A stretch of DNA of 64,000 nt from Hemicordylus capensis (GCF_027244095.1 NC_069662.1:18192501-18256500), one strand, 5' to 3'. Numbered from the stretch's first letter, positions 33,143-44,943 are shown. The notes: generated from the letters alone by a model not told the origin. Numbers and translations are program-made.

Positions 33143-33840
33143 GTTTCAGTGGTGCTCAGTCATGACTGACTAATCTGGGTGCTGGGTGTTAAGCTGGCTG
33201 CTGACTCAAATTGGTGGTGCTACCATTACCTCTTTCTCTTGGCCAGCACACATATATTTTATGTTCGTTTTTATCCTGCGCTTCATGTAGCTTAGAGAGT
33301 ACTCTCTATCTCATGGAGTTTGTCTCATAGGGTTGCTGTGGATAAGAGAGCTCATTGACTAAACTTCATGGCTGAGATGAACCTGTATTTCCCAGGCTGA
33401 CACCAGCTACTCAGCCATGACTGTTCACATATAGGGCAGAAGTCATAGCTTCTGCAGTTCAGCAAGCAAACTTCTTATATTCTCTCTCTAAGCATGTTTA
33501 TGTCACAATATTAACTTAGAATTACCCTGATTTCCTATAACCTTAATTATACTCTGTAGGGAATCTAGAATCCTGTTTTACAAAATAATATAAATCAAGT
33601 TGGATAAATGATTGTAGTATGTTTTTAAAGTGTTAATAGGAGCATTGAATATTTATACTAGCCATGCTAAGTGTGTAAGGAAGGAAAGGAAACTCTGGTG
33701 GTATACCTGGAGAGGAGGAGCTGTGAACATAATGCAGAAGTAAACCAGAATACCAAATGCACCAGAACACCAAACATAATGCAGAAGTAAACCAGCCCTT
33801 TGCAGAAGAAATGGTTTCTTTTAAATTCAAGCTGAGCCTA
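33143..33840. other. Intergenic stretch
   Basis: No gene was recognised. A 23-bp perfect direct repeat (33726-33748 and 33773-33795, period 47, core aatgcagaagtaaaccag) lies just before the promoter-like patch. Confidence 0.4.
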
Positions 33841-33965
33841 GACCTTGCTGCTCCGCCCGCCCCGTTGCAGAGTTCTGATTGGCTTAAGCCCAGAGGGCGC
33901 GTGGGCAGGATAGAAGAGGACAAAGCACGCACACACAACCGCGGTTTCAGGCACGTCTGGCATAA
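33840..33965 (+). promoter_or_regulatory. Possible upstream promoter of EPN1
   Basis: A compact cluster has a GC box (ctccgcccgccccg, 33850-33863), an inverted CCAAT box (ctgattggct, 33876-33885) and CpG-rich sequence downstream (gggcgcgtgggc). It lies about 600 bp before the main EPN1 CpG island. A role is inferred from motif spacing only. Confidence 0.3.
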
Positions 33966-34126
33966 GGCGATACCCATACCTGGTTTTCACTCAACTTACA
34001 ATGCCAAGGACATTCACCATAAAGATGCCAATGGCAGCTTTCCTTTTTTACTGGCGGTTCATGCGATGTGTGTCACTCTGCTTGTCTTCGTTTGAACGGA
34101 TTCCCTTTTGACCCTAATCTGTTGTG

Positions 34127-34186
34127 TTTTGTTTATTATTTATTTGATTTGTATACCGCCCTTCCAAAATGGTTCAGGGCGGTTAA
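34127..34186 (-). repeat. LINE tail, antisense
   Basis: ttgtttattatttatttgat then ccgcccttccaaaatggttc. Confidence 0.65.
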
Positions 34187-34399
34187 TCGTTAAGGTCCTT
34201 CTCACGGGGCGACGAGCTCAAGGGCTCTATGACATTACCACAGCACGTGCACTGCCCGTTCCCAGTTGCACGTGCGGGGCAACCCGTGCAAAGAGCTAGG
34301 CTGCTGCAGGATAGAGTCTTGGGCGTAGAGCAGCTCACCCCATTCTGCACTGGGCTCCCGCTGGGGAGATAGAAAAGGGCAAATAAAAACCGCAAGTGG

Positions 34400-35060
34400 G
34401 GACTGTGGAACGCCCGCCTATTTCCATCTCTATGGATGGTCTCTGCTTCCTCCCTGCCTTCCCTTTTCTTCGCACTTTTCTATGGTCGCTTGCCTTTCTA
34501 GTCTCTATGGTGACGGAAGCGGCAGTCATAGACGTGGTGACCGAAGATGAAGGGTGCGGGCGGAAGTTGGTAAACCCTGGTGAAGGGGGAGGGTGGCGGA
34601 AGTTGCGGAAGCTGAGCTTCCGCTTCCGCTTTGTGGAGAGTCCTCCCGGCGCTGCCCCTGCCCTGCCCCGCGCGCCGAGAAGGGCTCGGAGCCTCCGGGA
34701 GGGGCATAGAGAAGGGGCAGGGTAGAGCGGTTCTCCCTTTGCCTAGGTTTCTCCGCATTGCCGGGGAGCCCAGGGCGGAGGCCGCTTCCAAGACCGGGCC
34801 AGGCCGAGGCTCTCCAAGGGGCTAAGCCTGCATCATCCTCCCTCTTCTCTGTGCCTAGTAGCCGTCCGACCAGGAGCCCACCGTGACCTCCGACCCCAGG
34901 TAGCCTCTCCCCTGCAAAGCCTGCTTGCGGAGGGACTGGCTTCTGACGCTCCGCTTCAGCGGTAGAGTGACCTCTGACCTCCCTGCCTGTCTTGACCTTT
35001 GAACCCAGCGTCTCGTCAGCTGTAGCCCAGGCTGCCGCCCCCCCCCCAGCCGTGTTCTAA
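34400..35060 (+). promoter_or_regulatory. EPN1: CpG island and probable main promoter of EPN1
   Basis: GC- and CpG-rich sequence with no TATA box and a run of ETS-like CGGAAG sites: near 34513, 34561, 34597 and 34605, and in reverse near 34615-34627. It lies 11 kb upstream of the EPN1 start codon, which fits a TATA-less housekeeping promoter with a non-coding first exon. The transcription start cannot be fixed from sequence. Confidence 0.6.
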
Positions 35061-35319
35061 TCTCTGTTTCCCCCCAAGGCAGTGAGATTCTTCCTTCCCT
35101 CCCCTCAACCTGGCCCTTTTTTTCCTTCTCTGAACAGCTCTCCCTCTAGAGGACACTCGGGAAAGGGGGGCTCCCCGACCCACCCCGCTTTCAACATTCC
35201 CCCCCTTTTAAGAGGAGATCACTGGCTATGCCCCCTGGCTGGGGGAAGTGTGGAGGCTGAAACGCCCACTCTGGACCCAGGGGGACTCTGGTGGTGTTGC
35301 TCCTGAACTGCCTGCTGGA

Positions 35320-35416
35320 CTGAAACCATAGCCCATTCAGGACCCAGACGAAAGGAGGAGGAGAAAAGTTGCTTGGGAAATCTGTGCAAGAAGGAATACC
35401 CAGATCTTTTTGCCAG
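35320..35416 (+). other. EPN1: Probable 3' part of a non-coding first exon of EPN1
   Basis: A consensus donor tgccag/gtgagt at 35416/35417 follows the CpG island, with no splice acceptor clearly required. I infer that it splices to the coding exon acceptor at 45852. The 5' limit is not determined. Confidence 0.35.
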
Positions 35417-35949
35417 GTGAGTGATTATCAGTAGACAGCCCTGAGTGGCAGAGGCTGATATGGGCCAGGTATTTAGAAGAACTGGTGGAGAGCGTAGCCC
35501 AGATTCTTTCTCTTTCCTGTTTGTTACATTTGTCATTGCCTTTTCATACCAGTAACTGGGCCAAATTCTCGAAGGCTTATGAGGCAGGCGTGTCCTGCAT
35601 GAGTGGGTGGGGAGGAGGGATCTCTTTTTGGCTTCCATGGAATGAGGGTGACGCTGGGCATGCGAGGCAAGTTATATTGGTGCCAATTTGTGGAAAGGAA
35701 AAAAGATTTGGCACATTGCTGACTGGATTTTAGTGTAAAATAAAAATATGTGGCATGTTAAAGGCACATAAAGCTACTGTTTTTACCTGGATCCAAGACT
35801 AGTTTTTTCCAGGTTTTTTGCTATTAGAAATCAGGAGTTCATCTTAAATTCAGAGTCCTGTTCTTTTTGAGTAAATGCAGGTATAGCCTGCATTTAACAT
35901 CTGCTTTTTAAAGGGAGGCATCTTAAATTCAGAGTCATCTTCGATTTGG

Positions 35950-36140
35950 GTAAATATGATATTTATTCATTTCTCACACACACACACACACACATGTGCG
36001 TGCGAGCGCGCGCGCACACACACACACCCCACCTGTAACTAGGTCTCAAGGTGGTTTACAATTGATTAAAAATATCTATAAATATTAAAATCAACAGTTA
36101 AAACAAATAGTTACAATTTAAAATCAGATTTTAATAATCA
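35950..36140 (-). repeat. Antisense LINE tail with CA/CG microsatellite
   Basis: tatttattcatttctcacac enters a CA run at 35978-35993 and a second CA run with cgcg at about 36000-36026. Then come aggtctcaaggtggtttaca and an attaaaat-rich end. Confidence 0.55.
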
Positions 36141-38304
36141 ACTAAAAGCCTGACTGTGTCTTCAGTGCTCTTCTGAAGGCTGTCAGAGATGGTACAAAAG
36201 GAAAAGTGATTCTTCCTCTCTGAAGTACTATGTTCTAATGAAATGGATTGTCAGTATATGAAGAGCAACAAATAAAGTGCTATAAATTAACTTCCTGTGC
36301 TCTAAATTCACTACCACAAAGTTGTGTTGATGGGTGCAACATTTTTAATGGCTTCAAAACTAGATCAGATAAATGTACAGAACAAAAGTCTGTCAATAGC
36401 TGACAACCAATTGAACTGCTAGCAAATGAGCCTCCATGCTCAGAGAGGTAATCTCTGGTAACTAGGTGCTGTGGATAACCATCCTGTATTTATCTCTGTC
36501 ATGCCCTGCTTGTCTTCACTGTTGAAGACAGAGTGCTAGATTAAATAGCCCTTTGGTCATCTTTCATCTGAGCCTTTGGTACAAGTACTTGTAACTGGCA
36601 GAGGGGGGGGGGGACCCTTATTCTTCTCTTGTTTAGTCTTGTCTCTGTCTCCTTCCTCTATTTTCTCCCAATGTTGAATTACAGATTGTGTGCGCCTTGG
36701 GGCAAGGGCCTGTCCTTTTGTATCTTGTAAAGCAATGTGTACATTGATAGCACTATAAACTATAATCTAGCCAAGAAAAGCTTATTATATTTTCAGTGAA
36801 AAGTGTCAGAACTACATGGTGATTACCTTCTCCTTTTTTGGATCTTTTCTTCTGAAGTCTTAAGAGAACTCCTCTGTAGTTCCACAGCTCTCATCCAAAT
36901 AAGCTTCTTCACCTGTATGAACATCCAGCCCATTTTGAACTACTTTATTTCTGGTCTGGTTCACATCCTGGGAGGGGGAGAGATAAATGTCTGTGTCTAT
37001 CAGAGCTGGCATTGTTACTCAAGCTCTTTTCTTCTGGTGTCTAAATTATCAAGGTGTTCACTTTCTGAATTGCAGTTCCAGGAAGTTACCCTTTCTGCCT
37101 TCCATGTGTAAGATCTTACCTAGAATACCTGTTTTGTTGTAGGTGGTTTTGGGAGAGAGAGGGGCACTCTGTATATTGAAAGGCACTCTCTTGTCTGTTA
37201 TCATTATGCTTAAGCCAGGTGTTGGAATGGGGTAGGAGCTGTGAGATCAGGTTGGTGGAGGATATCATGGGCGCTGGGGGAAAATGTTCAGGGCAGGAAG
37301 AGATGACTTGACGACTCCCTCAGATGGGGCATTGAGGCACACTGAATGACGAATGACCACTACAAGTATACTGGAATCAATACTTGTTTCCTCTAGACTG
37401 GCGTCTAGAGATACTGCTCACCTGCTTTCTAGCACCCCACCACCACCACCATTATAGTAGCTAGCAGCTTGTGCTGCTTTAAGGTGAGTTCTTGGAAGTC
37501 CAAATATGCTGCCAGATCTTGCATTGTACAGTCTGCTGCAGCTCATGTGGCTTTGTGGACCCACAATCTGCTGTGCAGTTACCCAACCTTAACTGGTTTC
37601 AATAACGTGTGAGATTCTTTGGCTGTAAGGCTTGCTAGCTGATTGAGAGCAAAATGGGAAGATGATCTGGTGTCATGTCCAGTTGGATAGAATCCCAGAT
37701 TGTTTTTAATCAGACTTTAAAAAGATGTTAAATACAGTAAGTTTCTCTTAAAATAGCCTACACTAGATCTGGGCGGGTTGGTGGGGGAGAACCATGTTAA
37801 ACTGAACTTGGAATCCCATAGCAATGTTCCTCTATCGGACACATGTTTTTCTATGTAAATAAAAGAACCATGGGGAAACTCTTTAAGTTTGGGCAGGATT
37901 CATTTGACACCACCGGTAGTACACTATATCACTGTTGTGGGCTTGATGCTGGGAGCCAGGGACTGTCAACTTGACAGGACAGTGTCAAGTCCTCACAAGC
38001 GTTGAGATCCAGCCCCTGACTTTAGGAGGTGCCCTGCCCATATCATCGGGAGGGTCATCCTCTGTGCAGCTTGCTCAATGCTCAAATGTATGGGTATTTA
38101 TTCCCTCTAAATACATAAGGATATTTCCTTTCCATCTTAACGAAAATCAATTGCTTTGCTCAGGAATGAACTACCAGCACTTGCTTTTGGAAAGTTCTGG
38201 GCCCTTAGTTGTCTCTGAAGGCTACAGGCAAAGGCATGTGGGATGCAAGGAGTGGGAAGTAAGAGGAGCTCTGCTGGATCAGACCAAAGGCTCATCTAGT
38301 CCAG

Positions 38305-38483
38305 GACTGCACAGCTTCAGTCCTCCAGCTGTTGTTGACCTGCAGCTTCCGTCCTTCCTGACTATTGGCCACTGTGGCAAGGCATGGTGGGGATGGTAGT
38401 CCAACAGCTAGCAGGCCATAGTTGTGCAGCGTTGGGAGATATAGTCCAACAGCAGCTGAAGAGCCTCCGGTTGGCCACCCCTG
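38305..38483. mobile_element. Palindromic MITE, composite of two copies
   Basis: gactgcacagcttcagtcct pairs with ccatagttgtgcagcgttgg. A second end reads gcctccggttggccacccctg. Inner arms gtagtccaacagc occur twice. Probably one copy inserted beside or into another. Confidence 0.6.
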
Positions 38484-38730
38484 CCCACGTAGTTCTTGGG
38501 ATATTATTATTATTATTAATTGATATGCTCTCATCATTCACCAACAATGGGGACAAGAGGCACTGAGCTGCAGCCAATAAGCAGAAGTCACTGCAACTTG
38601 AGAGAGGATGTAAGAATAAAACTGAACCCAGGAGCAAGTTTCACTGGGTCCCAAGAGAATATCTTTCTTGTGCATTGTGTGAAATTATTTGTTTCCTGTC
38701 CTCCTCCTCCTCCTCTGCAAAGCAGTATTT

Positions 38731-38768
38731 AGTCTCACAGCTTTGTGGAGTACAAAAGCTGTGAGACT
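38731..38768. other. Short perfect hairpin
   Basis: 14-bp arms agtctcacagcttt and aaagctgtgagact surround a 10-nt loop. A further gcaaag/ctttgc pairing is possible beyond a bulge. Confidence 0.5.
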
Positions 38769-39091
38769 TTGCTCAGGGCTCCCCAGCAAGCTGGGCTGAG
38801 CTGGGAATGAATAGGTTTCCCACCTAGAAACCCAGCAATCTAGTTGCTGTGCCATCCTGGCTTTGTAGATTTCTGTTGATCAGGAGGATCGAGAGCACTA
38901 GAAAAGCAAGTTTAAACATATATTTAAAGTTTCTAGTTCTTCAGGCTGAAAAGATAGGTATGAAAGTGTGCTTTATGTGTAATACCTCATCCTTCATATG
39001 TGTGTCCCACTTTTCAACCAAGACTGGCTCCCAAAGTCACTTACATTTAAAATACTTTGGCATCTTTATCATCAGCCCTTGAGGCTCGAGA

Positions 39092-39132
39092 GCCTTCCTG
39101 AGATCCTTTAACTAGAGATGCCAAGGGCTTGC
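39092..39132 (-). repeat. Sauria-type SINE fragment, antisense
   Basis: gatcctttaactagagatgc is the reverse of the conserved gcatctccagttaaaggatc segment. Confidence 0.5.
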
Positions 39133-39463
39133 GGATATATTGCTATGGGGCTAGGAAATTCTGGCCTTTGGAAGTTGGTGATACAGTCCAGATTCCAGGC
39201 TCTTTCCTTCAGATTGGGGAGGGGTAGCAGCAGAAGGAACTGCAATGAAAGGGCTGGAATTCAAGATCTGAATGGTAGATTCAAGAGCTGATGGGTTGGT
39301 AAAGATGCCATTCTCCAAAAGCAGCCCTTTCGTTTATCCATCAGATCTAGAAACTTCTACAAAGAGGGAATTCTCCCTGGAATCTGCATAGGCATTGCAT
39401 TCTGCTTCTGTGCCTGGATCTCCAGGATCTCAGGGAAAGGGCCATCTTTCCCAAAACTTGATC

Positions 39464-39541
39464 CCTGAGATCCTTTAGCTAGAGATGCCCAGTGCTTCAA
39501 GGATTGAGCCTGGGCCCATTGGCATGCTCTACCACTGGGGG
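39464..39541 (-). repeat. Sauria-type SINE fragment, antisense
   Basis: gatcctttagctagagatgc, aaggattgagcctggg (reverse B box) and catgctctaccactgg (reverse A box). Confidence 0.65.
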
Positions 39542-39547
39542 GTGGGT

Positions 39548-39822
39548 AGAGCTGGTCTTCTGGAAGCAAGCATGCATTCCCCCCTTTGCTAAACAGGGTC
39601 CACCCTGGTTTGCATTTGAATGGGAGTCTACATGTGAGCATTGTAAGATATTCCCCTCAGGGGATGTGGCTTCTCTGGGAAGAGCACCTGCATGCTTGCC
39701 AAGATAAGGCTGAGATGTTCCTGCCTCAACCTTGGAGAAGCCGCTGCCAGACTGTGGAGGCGATACTGAGCTAGATGGATCAATGATCGGACTCAGTAGA
39801 AGGCAGTTTCCTTTGTTCCTAT
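39548..39822 (+). repeat. Composite 5S/tRNA-type SINE
   Basis: A 5S-like head (tttgctaaacagggtccacc, then tttgaatgggagtctaca) is joined to a Sauria-type body (gaggcgatactgagctagat, ggactcagtagaaggcagtt). Same layout as 40433-40960 and 49067-49336. Confidence 0.7.
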
Positions 39823-40432
39823 ACCCCTTCCCCAATGTGTGTGACTATGTTGGAGGTGGAGGCGAGGCAGACAAGAGGCTGTATTTAGAGTGAATGGGGA
39901 GCACTGCTGATGGATTTGTTAATTTACAAGTCTGAAACCTAATTGGATTTTAAACCCTGCTGCCATCTCTGAAGGGTTTTTTTGTATTGATTGTTTTCTC
40001 TCTCTTGAATTGGCCTATGAATTTATGGTTATATTCCACCCAAATCTAGCCAGTTATTTTCCTGGTGCGGTTGGTCAAGAAAAGTTTCCACCTCCATTCA
40101 GAAACAGCTCAAGAAACACTAGCAGTTGTTGAGGCACTGTGTGTTTCGGAGCCTTTGTTTTGTCTGATAAACTTTTGGCCCGCTTGCCAGTTCCTGCTTT
40201 AGAATGTGGGAAGCGAGAGGGTGGGGAAGGACAGAGAGAGATGAGATAAAACTGATTTGGGTGAAAGAACGTCCTGTAACCAGGGGACATTTGACCCCTT
40301 TCTCCTTGTGAAGAGTTGCTTTCGTTGTCTTTGGGAACTGGGCAGTGTGATGGAGGGAGAGGTGGGTGTTCTCCCCAAGCAGTGTTTCCCAGGCAGGAGT
40401 ACACGAAACCTTGGGAGAACTTTTAAGGGAGG

Positions 40433-40960
40433 AGAGCTGGTCTTGTGGTAAAGGTAAAGTAAAGCTGTGCTGCTGAGTCGATGTTGACTCCTGGCACCCT
40501 CAGAGCCCTGTGTTTGCCTTTGGTAGAATACAGGAGGGGTTTACCATTGCCATCTCCTGCGCAGTATGAGATGATGCCTTTTCTGCATCTTCCTGTATCA
40601 CTGCTACCTGATAGAGGTGTTTCCCATAGTCTGGGAAACATGCCAGCAGGGATTCAAACCGGCAACCTCTTGGTCCCTAGGCAAGTTACTTCCCCGCTGC
40701 ACCATTATTGTGCCCTTTGCTAAGCAGGGTCTGCCCTGGGCTGCATTTGGATGGGTGACAACATGTGAGCACTGCTGTAAGATATTCCTCTTTGGGATAT
40801 CTTACTCGGGGCTGTGGCTGAGTGGTAGAGTGTCCGCTTGCATGCAGGAGGCCTCAGGTTCACTCCCTGCCACCTCCAGGTAGGGCTGGGGAACTGCTGC
40901 TAGTCAATACTGAGCTAGATGAACCAATGGTCTGACTCTGTATAAGACAGGTTCCTATGG
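40433..40960 (+). repeat. Composite 5S/tRNA-type SINE interrupted by another SINE
   Basis: The 5S-like segment tttgctaagcagggtctgcc then atttggatgggtgacaacat follows, and then a tRNA-type head ggggctgtggctgagtggta with body through tgactctgtataagacagg. Its 5' end (agagctggtcttgtggt) is separated from the rest by the antisense SINE at 40449-40711. Confidence 0.75.
40449..40711 (-). repeat. tRNA-derived SINE, antisense, inserted in another SINE
   Basis: Near full-length. Starts aaaggtaaagtaaagctgtg and contains aggggtttaccattgccatc, cccatagtctgggaaacatg and the reverse B box gggattcaaacc. Confidence 0.8.
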
Positions 40961-41102
40961 CTTGACTGTTGCAGTCACTGCTTTACATCCAAATTAAATT
41001 ACTCATGAGTAGTGCTATTGAAATTAGTGGGTCAAGTTTATGTATTCTGTTAATTTCAATGGAAGTAATTGTCTGTCTCATAACTAACATTTTGTGTGCT
41101 CG

Positions 41103-41146
41103 CTCTCTCTCTCTCTCTCTCTCTCTCGCTCTCGCTCTCGCTCTCA
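41103..41146. repeat. (CT)n/(CTCG)n microsatellite
   Basis: Run of ctctct followed by gctctcgctctcgctctc. Confidence 0.9.
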
Positions 41147-42259
41147 AAATCTTGATGGGGTACCTAAGCTGAAGGTTTCAGATAGGAGTGCACTTGTTAA
41201 AAAGAAATTGTTAAAAACCCCTATCCTAAAGGACAAATACGGGGAGGTACTGAGAAGAACTGAGCTTCTGGCCAGGCGCAGAATACTTGGGGCAAGGATA
41301 AAAGACTTTTTAAAAGAACATGTATAGCCCTCCTTCCAGTGCAGTGATTCTCATGGCTGGGAACAAGATTTAAAGCCAGACAGAATCCAAAAACCTCAAT
41401 AAAGGCCATCACAAGACAGCAGTCAGCAGGAAATTCTACAGTAGCCAATAAAACTCAATAAGGACGAAGCCTTGTTAGTTACATATTGCCTGTCTTAAGG
41501 GGAAAGCCTCCTTTCTAGCCCTTAGCCAAGGGCCAGGCTCTCCAATCTGGTGTATCTTGGTAGGCAGCTGAGTCCATCATGGAGCAGAGGACAGGCTACA
41601 GAGAATGCCTGCTCCTCAGTGGCCACCAAACTCATGCTTGATGGGTCTGCCAGAAGTTTTCTGAGCTGAATCTCAAAGAGTGAGGGGATACATGTAGGGG
41701 GAAATCCTCTCTAAAGCAGCGAACTTCACTGTTTTCAAGGGGGGTCACTTTGGCAAAAGACCTTCAGAGTGAGAGCCGTTTCCCATTGTGCTGACCTCTG
41801 CACTGTGCTGTGCCTTTCTCAGTGCTGGCAGAGCCCTTAAGAGAGACGGAGCCCTCTCTTAAGAGTTCTGTGGGTCAAGTGTGGGGAAGGGTTGCACTTT
41901 TCAGCACTCCATGCATGCCTTCCAAGATGGTGCAGGGGCTCAAGAGGGCTCTGTTTCACTTGGTGGAGCTCCTCCCTCCTACAGTGCGGGGCAGGGCACA
42001 GCACAGTGAGAGTGGTGATCCCATCCCATTTTGACCGAATGCTCATCCTTGAATGGTGCTGGGGGACTGTGCAGAGTATTCAGCTTTGACTGTAGCTTCA
42101 CACAGGCCCAATAAACAATTAGTCAGAGCGCTGCACTTAGGGTTGATGGGGGCCACCACTGACCCTTGGGTCTTACCATGGAGAACACTGCCCTAAAGTG
42201 TTGTGGAAGGGCTGGTTAATTGTCTAGATTTGGAAGCACTGAGTCATCTTTGGGGTTGT

Positions 42260-42386
42260 CCAGCTTGGGTTTCCAATATTGTTGGACTACAATTCTCATC
42301 ATCTCCAGCCACAATGATGTTCGGCAACTCCATGATGGAATTTTGTAGTTCAACATCATCAGGAGACCCAAGTTTGGGAACCTCTG
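42260..42386. mobile_element. Palindromic hAT-type MITE
   Basis: cagcttgggtttccaatatt to gacccaagtttgggaacctctg, with inner arms ctacaattctcatcatctcc and gatggaattttgtagttcaa. Confidence 0.75.
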
Positions 42387-42861
42387 ATTAACTCTGTGTC
42401 TTATTTAGGCCTAGCTGGACACTCTCTTGCCTCGTCATACTATCTTGTTTGGGACTACAGTGCAAAAACAACATAAAACCACCTTTTCTTGAGGATTTGC
42501 CATATATACATTTATGCAAATCTGTTAGAAACAAACTCCAATTTGGTGGCATAGGGGACCATGTGGTTACAATTATTTCTCATAACTGGATCTTCTGCGG
42601 AAGGACTTGCAAGTTGTTTCCCTTTTAATTGCTGATGGCTACTTTCATGTACACATTCTTAGAACGAAGGTTCATAGTATCTCTCCCCTTTCTGCAGTTG
42701 CCTTTAGTGTTTTCTGATTCAGAATTCTAGAGCTGTCAGCGTATTGAGAAAACCGGAAAGGGGTGGAAGTTTCCGAAAAGTGGCTGCTGTGACTCATTCC
42801 TTAGAAATGCGAACTTCCTTCCTTTCCACGTTGGAGAATGTCAGGGGTCAGTCAGGATGTG

Positions 42862-43917
42862 AAGTAGAGGATGGCTTCAAGACAAACACTGAGATTTGCA
42901 CACCTTCCACTCTAATCTCCCCAAAGCCCTCCCTATGCTAGAGAACTCCAGGAGCTTTGACATCCATAACCCCCAGCGCAGACCCAGACTGCAAGCCCGC
43001 CTGGTCCTTGGTCCACAAATGGGTTGAGTTAGCTAAAGTGCCTCACTTGGGAGGGAAAGAGGCCCCATGCTCTCTCTCATCTATGTTGAGTCCACAGGTG
43101 CTCAGAGAGACAATTTAGACAGGATGGAGAAGGCTAGTGCGGGGCATGGCAGTTTCCAGACACCAGCTCACCATTGGCGCCTGGAAATCTTAAGCGTGGT
43201 GCTCAAGCCAGTAGTGGGTGGATGTGACCCGTGAGAGGAGGGAGCAAGCAAGGCGGTGGTGGGTTTCTCTCCTCCCGCTGGTCACATCAGTCCATCACCT
43301 GCCTGAGCCAGTTGGACGTGGCCAAGAAGAGGTGGGAGCAGCCTGTCCCTACCTTGCTTGCTCCCTGAGTCCTCCTTCTGGTCTGGTCTAAGTAGAGGAT
43401 GGCTTCAAGACAAACACTGAGATTTGCACACCTTCCACTCTAATCTCCCCAAAGCCCTCCCTATGCTAGAGAACTCCAGGAGCTTTGACGTCCATAACCC
43501 CCAGCGCAGACCCAGACTGCAAGCCCGCCTGGTCCTTGGTCCACAAATGGGTTGAGTTAGCTAAAGTGCCTCACTTGGGAGGGAAAGAGGCCCCATGCTC
43601 TCTCTCATCTATGTTGAGTCCACAGGTGCTCAGAGAGACAATTTAGACAGGATGGAGAAGGCTAGTGCGGGGCATGGCAGTTTCCAGACACCAGCTCACC
43701 ATTGGCGCCTGGAAATCTTAAGCGTGGTGCTCAAGCCAGTAGTGGGTGGATGTGACCCGTGAGAGGAGGGAGCAAGCAAGGCGGTGGTGGGTTTCTCTCC
43801 TCCCGCTGGTCACATCAGTCCATCACCTGCCTGAGCCAGTTGGACGTGGCCAAGAAGAGGTGGGAGCAGCCTGTCCCTACCTTGCTTGCTCCCTGAGTCC
43901 TCCTTCTGGTCGGGTCC
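42862..43917. repeat. 528-bp tandem duplication
   Basis: 42862-43389 and 43390-43917 are nearly identical by eye (differences include catcc/cgtcc near 42961/43489 and tctggtc/tcgggtc at the ends). No open frame or known repeat in the unit. It may be a very recent duplication or an assembly artefact. Confidence 0.9.
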
Positions 43918-44111
43918 ATCCATGGCTTGCCTGAGCCAGACAGTCATGGCCAGGAGGAGGAGCAAGGCAGTGAGTGCTACCCCCATGTCGCCAAAGGCTT
44001 TGCTGGGGGCGTGGCATTCCCTCCCCCACCCTGACCAGAGATCAGCCTGGCTCCTAAATGTGGGGTCTGGTTCCCAGACCAAAGGAAAATGGTTGAGATC
44101 TGGTGCGGAGA

Positions 44112-44260
44112 GACAGTGCGGTGTAGTGGCTACAGTGCTGGACTGGTGAGACCCGGACTTGAATCCCTGCTCAGTCCCAAGAACTGACTGGGTGACCCTG
44201 GGCCAGTCACTGTCTCTCCACAAGAACTGTGTGAGGAAAGGCGGGCTTTTAAAATGTGTG
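44112..44260 (+). repeat. tRNA/CORE-type SINE, partial
   Basis: gtgcggtgtagtggctacag, cggacttgaatccctgctca and gactgggtgaccctgggcca. The tail is missing. Confidence 0.7.
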
Positions 44261-44600
44261 CGTGAGATGCCAAGTCTTGAATCGGATCCTAGAGCCTGAC
44301 GCTGGTGAGTGCTGTCAGAATTTAGGGCAAGAGCCAGGACTTCTACTGCTATCCTAACCGTGAAGGTGACCTGCCTCAGAAACCGAGTTGGAGACTAGAC
44401 TGTGGGGATAGAAAGGTTTGATGGCATTCACCTCCAGTCTGCATTAGGAGTATATAAGGTTGGGAAAGGAGCTAGTAGGCTGACTGGTAACGGAACTGCA
44501 TCTGGTTGGCCATCGCTGAAGCAGGGGACTCAATGGAACTTTTCTTCGGATCCAGCCTAGGCAGCCCTTGTTTCATGCCAGGGTCCCCACATTTCATGCC

Positions 44601-44645
44601 CTTTGGCCAGTGGTGGCTGGGGATGGTGGGAATTGTAATCCGTGG
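44601..44645. repeat. Palindromic hAT-type MITE fragment
   Basis: One arm only (ggctggggatggtgggaatt gtaatcc). Confidence 0.5.
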
Positions 44646-44823
44646 ATGAGCTGGCACTGGAGTTGCTAATGCTCTGCACTTCTCTGCAAATGTCGTGTGT
44701 TCTGTGAGTCAAAAAATAAGACTGCCTGGAATAAGGGCTGGGTTTCTGTGGAAGTGCTTGGTTTGGACTTCCATGTAAAGGTTAAGGAGTACTTGTAACA
44801 CAAGCAAGTACAATATGCCACAG

Positions 44824-44943
44824 CAGGGGTGGGCAAACCTGGCCCTCCCATCATAGTTGAACTATGGCTCCCACAATATGTGGCTGGGAATGCTGGGAGT
44901 TGTAGTTCAACAAGAGCTGGAGGGCCAGGTTTGGCCACCTCTG
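44824..44943. mobile_element. Palindromic hAT-type MITE
   Basis: Ends caggggtgggcaaacctggc and gccaggtttggccacctctg are inverted. Flanks tgccacag and ccctacag match at 5 of 8. Confidence 0.75.

Noticed and set aside
42862-43917. Open frames on both strands in the tandem duplication
   Set aside because: They repeat because the DNA repeats; no family signature or splice context.
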